From Nautilus pompilius (lineage: Eukaryota; Mollusca; Cephalopoda; Nautilida; Nautilidae), in contig JACATO010002186.1 in the NCBI GenBank assembly GCA_018389105.1, positions 1,626,501-1,690,500 of the forward strand: 64,000 bases of DNA. Reading direction: 5' to 3'. Positions within the stretch are counted from its first letter, which is position 1, and every line of letters begins with the position of its first letter. A program made the translations under genes and the position numbers. Shown here piece by piece: positions 43,751 to 55,700 of the stretch. The notes below the pieces were generated by a model that was not told the origin of the DNA, did not search any database, and worked only from the letters and a program-made list of their open reading frames with translations.

Positions 43751-46700
43751 GTGAGTTTTGTTTTCGCTAAATATTCGTAGGCATCGCCTACTCTTCCCCA
43801 CCCCCACCCGCCGCCGCCGCCGCCGCCACGGCCTCTCTGGCTTCACCGTCCTCGTCCGTCCGCCTGTTCTGCTATTTGGCATATCTGGTTTACTGATATC
43901 TTTTTGTGTAGAATTAATCAGGGTTGGGGAGTCGGGGGGGTGGCGGTTATTATTTTCCGCCTGTGGAATTAAGTTCGTCAGTGGGCGGTATTTCCCCGCT
44001 GGTGGAACCTACTCAAGGTGAGTGTAAGAGAGAGAACAGGGGATTCTGTTGCCAAGCTACCTACCTGGTTGGTGGGACTGCTAGCACTACAAGGTGTCTT
44101 TTGTTTTGTTCCGTTATGCATTAAGAAAGCCGACATGATGGTTCGTGAAATTCGATTCAAAGTAATGTTACCGCTACTACTACTACTAATAGACTAAACA
44201 CTTGTTTCACACCATGAACTATCTGGAATCGGATTAACAGCAAAGCAGTACAATTTTAGTGTTTAAACGTTCAGACGTGCGAGGAGATAACGATAATTGT
44301 TAATTGTAATGTCATTGGCCTTTTGTTAAATTTTCTGGAAACAGATGAATACTTGTTTCTTGGTTTTCTTGCTTTGTGGATCTGGTCATGACTTTTGGGG
44401 TCTAAAGACCTCTAACAGCATGAGCTAGAAGGGGAGGATGTTGGATATTAACCTTGGTGACCAAGCAAGTTACCTGTATACAGTTGGGGAGGGGGACTCA
44501 AGGTGCAAGCCAGTCAGTCAAGAGTTACCCACAGAACCACTACCACCACCACCACCAAGTCCCTGAACCATCCATACTAGAAATCTTTTTTTCAGATGTG
44601 GGTGAAAACCCACATGTCCAGCTGGTGAAGAAGAGCCATATAAAAAAAACCATGCCAGGGAGGTACACCAAATAGAGCCAAACCTGACCAGGATTTAAAT
44701 TTGGGCCCTCAACTTTAGCAGTCAAGTAGACTAACCACTGGACTACAGTGCTCACTTAGTTTCCTGAAGTGACCTAACAGTACATGCACTGACATTTGCT
44801 GTTCACATTTATTGCTCTAAAGAAATGTCATTGTTCACCCCCCCAAAAAATCACCTAAAAAGTCATTTTGAAGTGGGTTTTTTTTTTTTTTTAATTATTA
44901 AATATTTATTTTAACAATCAGATGATTCAGTCTCTTAACATACTGATCAGTTGTCACTGCCATGGAACAACTTGGCAATCATTGGTTTTGTTAGAAAAGA
45001 GAAGAAAAAGAAACAATATTAAAAACAATTGTTGACCTTTTTTGTATGTTGTGGAAATAAATGATATTATACATATTTTTTATTTCATACCAACAGTTAA
45101 AATAAGTGTAACATTTTTTAAAGTTATACAAAAGGTTTGATTTGACAGGATTGTAACTTAATTGATGATGGATGATTACCTCCATCATTACAATTTATAT
45201 TGCTATTTTTCACCAAGTTTATTCTCTTGCTGTCTTCAGGTGTACTTTTAGTATCCATTGATGATACTATTTGCTTATGCCAAGAACCTCTTGGTTGTTA
45301 ATATGGTATCCTACTCAGCTATTTCAACCATTGACAATTACTGCTGAAATGTTCACCTGATGTCATCCCTTGGGACCTTGGGTTGTTAGCATATAGGTAG
45401 GTGTGTTTACCATATAAAACTGACTATTACATTTGGTCTGTGTTGAGCTCTCCAGCAGGGTTTAATGGCCAGGACTGTTGTTTCTACCCACTTTGATTGG
45501 TGGTTCTTTCCTGACCAAATGTGCTTTGCAACCTCTGAGCTTATATATATATATCACCCTAACATGTTTAAAAAAAACTGCATGGGATCTTATATATACA
45601 GTTTTTTTTTAAATTTCTACCTGCCTCACAAGATGGCTTAGTTGGGAACAGTACACTTTATGATGGTTCTGCTGTGAAAGACTGCTTGGATGTTGTTTGT
45701 GCTGTACAGTCTCCTCAGCTTCTTTGAAGTACCTTGGACATACTAGGGTGATTGTGACATGGACATCTCTTGGTGATCTCGAGATGTATTGGTGTTGGTA
45801 AAAGTGAAGGATCACAGGAGAACAACAGAAGGAAAAGAGACAGAAAAAACTTTGGGATTGCAAAACAGATCCTGTTGGGAAAGAACTATTAACCAAAGAA
45901 AACAAAGAACAATCCTGATCATTGAGCCCCTCTGTAGAGCTCAACAAATCAAAGCAGCAGCATGCATGGCTCTAGTCAACTAATCCAAGAGTAGACTAAA
46001 TCTAGAACTCAGTCCTATACAGTTACTCACTTAAATGCTAACAAGCCAAGGTCTCTGGAGAAATCAATCAGTAAGTTTAAATAGAGCTAAAATTCTACCA
46101 CTAATTGTCAGTGTTTAAATTAGGTCAGTCAGTAGATAATTGGATTCACAAGAGGTTCTTTGTTCAAATCCAACCTGTGGCATATGCAAATAATATTATT
46201 AATGCATACTAAAAACATGTTGAAGTTAGAAAGAGAATAAAGTTGGAGAAATGTCATAAAAAAAAAAAAAAAACACTTTTGGTTAAAGTTTACTAGAATT
46301 TGTAAATTTGAGGTTCTTTGTATTTTTTTTTTTTTTCTAGGAAGTTGTTTTTGTTGTGTGGCTCTCAAGCCAAGGTATAAAAGGCTGGTGGATAATATAT
46401 TTCCAGTAAATGCTCAGGTAACATTTTTCTTTATTTAACTTTGTTTTTGTGAATTGTGTATTTTACAACCTTATCATACTCTGCTGTATAGATCACTGAC
46501 ATTCAACAAACTTACAGGCCTCTTTTTTTTTTTTTTATAGTTCTAAAGTAATATTTTCAATGGCTTTTTTATGCATATTCCAAAATTAATTACTATTTTT
46601 GTTTAGATTTTCAAATAACTGAGTCTAAGAAAAAAAAAATTCTTCTGGCAAAGCAGTGATCAACATTTCTTTTGTGGCTATTAGCATGGGAGAGAAATTG

Positions 46701-49700
46701 GCCGGGAAAAAAAATAATGGACCAAAGAACAAATGGCTCTTTTTAAAAAGGTTGCTGTGTATTACATGTGTAAAAGGTATTCACCTTTTTTTGTGTGTGG
46801 TGCTGCTTTAAAAAAATCCAATATGGTCAAAAATTTGCTGTTTGGTGTAAATTGGTTCTAAGCAAGAATTTTTAACTTAATAGGGCATTTCACAGAATAT
46901 GACTCAGATATTTAGGTTACATATCACCAATAGTTCATTTTAAAAAAATTAGTCAGATGGTTTTCAGTTTTAACAGAACTGAAAAAAAGTAACAGCACAA
47001 TAACAAACAAGTGGCAGCGATAACCAACTGATTATAATACAAACAGAATAAGAATATTTCAAGCCACAATTTAGTTTAGCCTCAGGAGAAAAAATTAGCA
47101 ACTCAAGGCAAGCAAAAAAATAATTCCTTAAGAATTCATATGTATATAATATACATGCAGATTTAAATAAGGAGTTTGAGAGACACAGACAGTTCTATTT
47201 TCAATCAACAGGAGGTTAAGATATTTAATAAATGAAGGTTCTTAAATTTGCAGTTTGAAATCCAAACAAGACGTGGCCCCAGAACAAATTTATGATTAGA
47301 ATATAAAGCAGCACAATTCAGTGGAGCTGAATTCTCTCTGCCAGACAGATGCGATGCGAACCCCATGGATGCAGTGGATGTTCTTGCTCATGTAGGCGGC
47401 CTGACATGACCAACATTGTACAAAGTAGTTAGCTATCAGTTTTTGTTTATTCATATTTTTACAAAACAAGAAGGAAGAAATCAAATTGGTTTTTATTGTT
47501 TCCTTTTCAGAAGTAGCTGGTACACAATTAAAAATCTGTATCATTTTTGATGTCTGATTAATTCCTTTAGTAAGTGAGGTTGTCATGTTTCTCTATAGCC
47601 TTCATTATTCTTGTTCTAATGTGAATTCTTCAGAACAGACAGGCAACCATTTATCTCCAGTAACAGTAATTGGATAAAAGTGAGCTTCATAATTTATGCA
47701 ACTTCAAGCATAAAACTTATCTTTGTGTTACATATGATTGTTAGGTAATTGAAACCAGCCAGTTAATGATTAAATATAAACAACACTTATTATCCCAGCA
47801 TATGTATTGCTGCAACTAATGGAGGAATATGAAACATTGGAATGTCAGTCACAGTGTCTATGTTGGATTTTGCTGTCATCTATCCAATTTCTTTTAAAAC
47901 ACTTGTTTTGAATTATTATTAATAAGTGCTAATGGCACTAGCTAATCTATTATATTTACCATGCTTTTCAACTTTCTAATCATCTCTTCAGCTTGAGAAC
48001 AATAACAACAAAGCATTTAGTATTTATTGGCCAGATGAGTCATGTCTGAATTAGGATTCATTACACAGCAGTATTTTTTTTTCTGTTTATACAAAACACA
48101 TCAACATTATGAAACTACTTTGCTGCTTTTCACTTTGTGGATGACATAGGAGTACTCTGAAATCAGGCATGGATGGGTCTTAACAACAGAAAATTTTATT
48201 TTAAAAATTTGTTTAGTCTCATAAGAAAATTTGATGATTTATTATGACAAGTTGTTTCTAACCCTAGGTAACCTTGACAGGGTATTAAATTCAAAAGATA
48301 GAATATTAAGAATTAACATTTTATGGACCTATTGCACCAACATCACTTTTGAGGTAAATAAGTTTTTGATAAAATTGGTATCAGTGTTTACTTAAGATGC
48401 CAATGGGGTTTTTAATGTTAGCATATTTTCATAGCTTTTCCCCCCTCTTTTTGATATTAAAGCAAATAATCGAAAGAAAGAAATAACAAATGCCATGGTT
48501 AGTGTTTACAAAAATAATTAATATCAAAAAGCTTAACTTCAGATTATTTGATTTAGCTTTTAGTGACTAGCTATCAGCAGTGTGGGAAGGTGAAATTTTA
48601 AAAAATGTGTTAGGAAAATTAAAATAGCTGGATATAACAAAGTATTTGTAAGCTTAGGTTTTAAATGAAATAAGAGGACTGGAATTTTTTAAAATTTGAA
48701 CTCTCTGATCAACATGAGAGAGAAAATGAATGCTGTGTTGTATTATTACAGGATGGCCTAGTTAAAAACAACATGGAGAAACTAACATTTTATGCCTTGT
48801 CCTCGCCTGAGAAGTTGGACAGGATTGGAGAGTACCTAGCACAGCGGATGAGCAGAGATGTACACAGACACAGGAGGATTGGGTGAGTGTCGTATGACCA
48901 GCAGCGTGTACATGTGAAAGAGAGAATTAACTAAAGGTTTCTATATATCCCAAGGTTCTAGTGATGCATGATTAGGGGCTAGTTGAATCTGAACTGTAGT
49001 TGGATTGAGTTATTGATTTGGTCTCTAACATCAGGATTTTTCTATTTTTTTTTTTTTCAGAAAAAAAACAAAAGGCAAACTGTAAAGGAACAAAAAAAAA
49101 AATTGTTTTCGTTTTAAAAAATGTAAGAATGAAAGGACAGAATAAAAGAAACTAAACTAGAGTCGGGCTTCTTATGAGACCGAGATATATTCATTATTAT
49201 GGTGAAGTATTACTTATCAAAAAGTCTCATCACCAACTTTTCACAAATGAGGTATTTGTCAATCTTTAAAGAAATTTCTCTTGCAAAAGTTTTATTTTGA
49301 GAATCACTAGTGGTCTAAAGCTTGCTCACTAGAGTAACTGATATTTCACATGGAAGAAATAAAGGTGGGAAAATGTTTCTGACTCACATCAGTTCTTGAA
49401 CTTCTTATCTAAACTTTCTGGAAATTAGCACTTTTTAACTCTTGTGCAAGGAAGTTGCCGCTTTTAAGACAATCAACACTAATGCAGAACTGAAAGTTAC
49501 ATCCTTGGCCAAAAGTTTTGCATTACCTTATAATTTTGCTTGATAAAGTCTCATGAAACATACTAAATTTGCATAATAATATGTTGAACTGCCTAATACT
49601 TTATAGAATTGAAAAATTTGACATTTTGTAGTGCAACATGCAAATACATGATTTCCAAAGAAACCTTATAGATCATAATGATCGTGAGACTCAATTGGAC

Positions 49701-52700
49701 ATCTATTCAAAAGCAGGCATTTATTGGTGGTCATGGGTAAAGTGTCAGGCTATGAGACCATGGTTTGAAGATAGATTTTGTTATTAAATTTTTAAGGTGA
49801 TGCAAAGTTTGGCCATGGTTGTAGGCTAAACTTTGCTATATGTACCAATTTTAAAAAAATTTAATTATTTATTATCAGATTTCGATCATTTATTTTGCTA
49901 TAGTGATGACATCAAACTTTGGCTGTCTTGATTTTTGTGTTGATAGAAGAGAAACAAAAATATTTTGAGTGATCTCATTTATAAGCTTTAAAATAACTAT
50001 ATATTTAACTGTTGCAGGTTCTTTGTCTGGTTTTGCTGCAGTTTAATTTGTTTTATGTTTCTCTCACCCTAGTAAATATAAAGTAAATCATTTTAACTAT
50101 GCATGATACTTCTGAAAACAAACCTAGGCCATCCATTCTACAGCAGTGTTTTCCAAACTCTGGCTGGTGGAGGATGGCCTTTTGGTGGGAGAGGGTCAAA
50201 ATAATAATGCAAGAAGCAGAAAAGTTAGACGACGATAGCCTAACCGCTTTAACAAACCTATAACTTTTTTTCACTTTTTTGTTCTTGTATTTACTCACTT
50301 CTAACAAGCATTTTTTCATGAGATCCTGTGGGAATGAAAATGTTTTTTCTATCATCTTTTGAGCTGGGTGCAAAGGAACAATGTTGGAAGGTAGCCAACA
50401 GTGTTGCTAGGTAGTGCCTTGTTGCTGGGGTTTGTCAGTTGTATCAAGGCCATCTCATGAGATACTTCATTGTCACTAATTGTCTATTGCTCCTTTAGTC
50501 CTTTTGTTTTTTCAGTTATTGTTCTTATTACTGAGTACTCTTGAAAAGATGGATGGAGAAATTCTTAACTGGTTGCAAGAGGAAAGAGTGGGGCTAGTTT
50601 AAGTAATAGAATGGAATGTAAAAAGTCGAAATTCAGAAAATAAGATAAATACCTGTTTCTTGGATTCACAAGTAGTAATATTAATGGAGAGAAGAGGTCT
50701 CGATGTTTATTTTCATGACTGTTTTGGCTGCAGATAGCATGAAGCTTAATAAATTAAAGCAGCATCTTGAATATGTTGGTAAATCAGTAGAATTCTTCCA
50801 GAAAAAACTAGAAGGATCTAGTGCACAAAAGAAAGCCTTTGTAAAAACATCAACTGTTTCATAGAGAATTGCAAGATGCAATTACCTGCTGCTATTGATA
50901 TGGTTGAAATAATGCTTGCAGATGACAGTTGGAATAAGAATTTCAGATATAAGTGATCAGTTGATTGAAAGCCTTAAAACCTCACATTTTGGGTTGCAGG
51001 AAGATGAGGCAACTGATGTAGTTAAGGATACTTATGCAGAAAATGAAATTAAAGAGGTTGTTTTTCAAACATTGATGGAGGAGCTACTTCATTGGAAATG
51101 TTCAATACCATTGACATAAAATTGGAGAACTGCATTGGACTATGCACTGATGGGGCTTGGTCAGTGTTTGGATAGCATTCAGGACTTCAGGCACTGGTGA
51201 CAAAAGAGGCCTCATATGCTGTCTGGATGCACTGCTTGCTTAATAGATTGGTATTTGCATCTAGTAATGAGCGAGGAGCTGAAGACTGTTCTTCAAGATG
51301 CCAGAGCTGTCAACTACGTAAAAAAATAGTCCACTGAAAGGAAGGCTCTTTGCAAAGTTGTGTGAAGATATGGGGGCAGAACACGCTGTCACACTGTATT
51401 ATTATGAACCACGCTGGCTCTCCCATGCAAAAGTACTGACCAGAGTGAAATAAGAAATGAAATGGACATCTCCGTTAATGATGATAATAACAATGCTGTT
51501 AATTTGTTCTATGATAAATATTTTAATCAGAAGTCTGCATATTTGGTAGATGTTTTTGAAAAATTGAGCCATCTGAATAGGTCAGAGCAAGGGCCTTAAA
51601 TAAATATTCTGATCCAGAATGACACAGTGAATGCATTCGTGAGAAAACTACAATTGTGGGAAAAAAAACTTTTGACAGATTCCCTACATTAGAAAATTTT
51701 CTAACAACAGTGAAATGGAAGCCAACACTTTACAGGAGCAGTTTTCTCAAAATTTGATTGGATAAGAAATCCATTTGCTGCTAACACTGTCTTTGAATTG
51801 ACAACTTCTGAATAAGAACAACTCTTAGACTTGTCAAGTGATGGTTTTTTTTACAACAGTCACTGGATCCCGAAAATCTTTCAGATGAATGTCAAAAAGG
51901 AATATCCCATCTCGTCAGACAAGGCTATGAAAATTCTACCTTTTGTGACATATTTGTGTGAAACTGGATTTTCTGCTGCCATGATTCTCGGTTGGTTATG
52001 GAAAAAGAACTGAGAGTTGCTATTTAATCAATGACACCATGATTGAAAAAAAACTGTGCTGAAAAGCAAGCCATTGGTTTCATGATTTTAGAACATTTTA
52101 CAATTTAAATTTTCTTGTTAATACTTTTAAAAATTGGGGTTTTTTTCATTATCACTTATAAGGAAATATTCGGTGTAAAGGAGGGGACTCAACAAAAATT
52201 TTGCTCATCTGGGAGGAAGCCACTAATATTAAGTTTGGAAAATACTGATCTACAGTAATTAATCAGTTTTATTGGCTAATACTAATCAATATTTATATGG
52301 TTTTAAATTTGTTGAAAATTTTGGATTATTAACCAAATTTTTTAAATTAAAAAAACAACAAAGCACATTGACAACAATGAGCTGACTTTGTACTTATAGT
52401 AGTTATCTTACTTGTAGAATAAAACCAGCAGGCGGAAAACTTGAGGACTTTAGCTTATAAATCAGCATCTTGTACAAGAAAATCTGGAATAATACTTACA
52501 CCGTCAAAATTAGTGACAATTGCAGATTTTTAGATTATAATATGTACTACATTCACTGGAGCACAAGGAGTCATGTATGATTAATATTTAGTTACCATTA
52601 GTGCATCTTTGTGTAATTTTACATTAATTGTGATGTTAGACAAACTCTGCATGGTGCACAGATAATTTTGCAGGAATTCTAGATGTAACAGAATATTATT

Positions 52701-55700
52701 GTTTTAAACCAATTTTGTAAATGAAATGAGTTATATACCTATCAACTTTAAAGTTGGTTTTTCTTTTTCTATTTTTATGCTAAAGCACAGATTTGCCATT
52801 TATCGACATTTTTGAATTTGTAATGAGACCTTTTGTATAAAAAATTTATGTATTTAAAAAAAAAACAAAGGAAAACTTTTTCAACCAACAATAGTTTGTG
52901 GATGGTGAGCTCTCTCATGGCAGGTAGTCAGCTGTAAGTGAACTTGTGGAAATTTCAGTGTCCATAGGAAACCCTGTTATATGTAAATCCATATTTGCTA
53001 CCATGCAAAGATAGTAATATGATTTTTTTTACTGTGAATTATGAAGCTGGACTGTACAAGAAGATTTTAAAAAAACTGGTTGCTGGTCTCAACTAACAAC
53101 AGACTTTTGTGATACTTGGGTCAAACAAATCTTTCATGTACATGTTATCAGTCTACAAACACTTGATAGTCTAGTTGCAGGCAACCTCACACAACATCAG
53201 TTTATTGATGATGCATCTAAGTCTCTTCAAATGGTTAGACAAAGTACTAACTTGAGAAAACACTGCATAATCAGATCAACATCCATTAAAGGCAACATTT
53301 TCTGTGGGTGGCTCAACAATGGGTCCTTTCTGGTGCAGTATGCCATTTACCAGTGATGCTCTCAATTTACCCAAAGGTTTTGGTCCAATGTGGTGCTTTT
53401 TTTTATGAATTCTGGTTTAGTCTGTTTCGTTCTGATATCTAGGTTACAGTTTGCTCACAATTAATGGCAGCTGAAGAACCATGCGTGCATATATGATTAC
53501 TCATATATCTGTTTATTTCAGCATCTCTATTGGTGATACACATGCTGTAGAATCTGGGCTATAAAACCAGTTTTTGGAAAATATATTCAGGATTTTCAAA
53601 AGAAAACTTAATCAACAAATGTTATCAAAACTTTTATTTAATAGAACAATAAAAAAATAACTGGCTAAAAGTATTTATACAATTTCAGTATTTAAAAAAA
53701 AAAGTTTGTTTGAAAATATGGCAGAAAAGATATAGGGATTTTAAACTATTAAAATAAAACAGTTTATAAGTTTGAAAATCTGAAGGAAAAAAAAATTGGT
53801 TTGAAATTCCTGCAGTGTGTAGGTAAAGAAATGTTCTGAAGATCAAATTTAATTAAACACTACAAAACCTGTGGAAGTCAAAACATCTAGTACCATACAA
53901 TTTCTTAGTCAAAACCAATGGACTGTAACAGGTATAATGAAACTGTAGGATATTATAATAAGAACATTCCTGCTATACCCATCCCTACTTATGATTACTA
54001 TAAAACATTACACTGAAACATCAAGTAGGTCAGGAGAGAGAGCGTAGAGCCAACACCAGATAATTAACCACAGTAAAAATTATAAAGCAATCCCAATATA
54101 TAGAGAAGGCGCTAAATGAGTGCTGGTGGACTCATCCTGCTAATGGGAAAAAAAGGGCTTGGCTCTGATACAATGATCATGGATATTACAAGTTCACCAT
54201 TCATAGTCTTCAGCCAATGTGTTCTTAATCTTATCAACTTATTATTTAAAAAGCTTTTTGTGCTGGAATCCATTGTTACTTTTGTGTGTTAATTTGTGTA
54301 GGAGTGGAAGACTTTTTCTGTATTTTATGATCAATGTTTATCAGTCTTCTCCATGACTATTAAGATTTACAGAAACATTTTCATTTATCCTGACTCTAAC
54401 AAAACTATAATTTTATAGCCAAGTTGTAGAAAAAAGATAAATCATTGAAATCGTAGTAAACATTTAAGCAAAAGAACAATAGAGCTTTATAATTGTGAGA
54501 AACAAATGAAAATTATAGTTGATAATGCCTAGGTTCATTTGAAAATATTCATTAGGAAATACAATCAGCATTATCAGCGCAGAGTTGATTGTTTTGAACA
54601 AGTTTGTTTATATCTGTTTAATAAAATTCTAATTTAAAATGTAGTTTTGCACTATCATATTGGTGGAACAAGAACAGGTTGCTCTCAGGTGATAATTTCC
54701 ATAGGTGCTTCAATCATATTTACATCAGGGCTTTTTGGGGTACCCAGAGAAGAAGCTGAATGATTTGCTTCCTCTTCCAGAGTTTGGTCAAGAAAGAAGT
54801 ATAGCATGTAATGCCATCCTCCTGAAAATTGTAGGCATTGAATCTCTATGTAACTCATTGGTACAGTGACCGGAAATGTGTCTTTAAAATGGCGATGTAC
54901 CCTAGCAAAATTAAGACATCTTTTGACAAACACCCAGGCTGTCATCGTTCTATCATACCAGTCTGTACCATGACACTCCCTATTTGACTATGGCTTGTAG
55001 GTTTGGTTTTTGTTAGGTAGTCTGCAAGAGCTTGCCATTTATTTTTATAAAACAAAAGAAGTTTCTTACATGCTACACACCCTCTAGCCAAGTGAGTGGA
55101 AATGATGGTAAACTCTTTTTTTGGCTCACTTTTATTGTATGGCTGTGTCAACAAGAGAATCTTGATAGTGAGTGCAGACATTGCAAATAATTTCATTGTT
55201 GAAGGTCTTCTAGGTCACTCATTACACTGACAATATTGGGCTCAAATCCACAAGAAATGGCAAGATCTTTGGTTGTCTATCATTGACTTGGATAGCCAAT
55301 ATCACATCCTTGGTAAACTGAGAAATATCTGCCCAACTGGACACACAATATATGCACAATCACCTGAAAATGTAAATTTTGGTTAGATAATTCAGTTAAT
55401 GGTTGCCAAATTAATACAGTTTCACACTATATAATTATTTCTAGAAAATTTTATGTTATGTTACATCTCAAAATGAAATAAACTAAAAATGACATGGTTG
55501 CTTTTGTAATTTGATGGGAACTGTATTTTATCTAAATAGATAGAGAATATTTATTCTGATTATGAATTGTGCAGTAACTAGATACTAGTTGTAGTAGTCT
55601 TAAAAACAAAAATTAATTTATATTTTGTTGTTCTAAAATATTTATACTTCTGATTTTTTTTTTTTTTTAATAAAGTGAAATCTATAATGACTATATTAGT

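Larger units (their letters stand above)
43751..46340. other. EFR3 intron 1
   Basis: The first 350 bases continue the CpG-rich region, with a (CCG)n run at 43809-43828 and a (CTA)n tract at 44172-44187. A SINE lies at 44490-44756 and a tRNA-like remnant near 46112. The rest (44760-46100) shows nothing recognisable. Confidence 0.75.

Noticed and set aside
43758-44021. Arginine- and glycine-rich frame as protein
   Set aside because: Lies in intron 1 just after the EFR3 first donor and is driven by (CCG)n and CpG-rich sequence.
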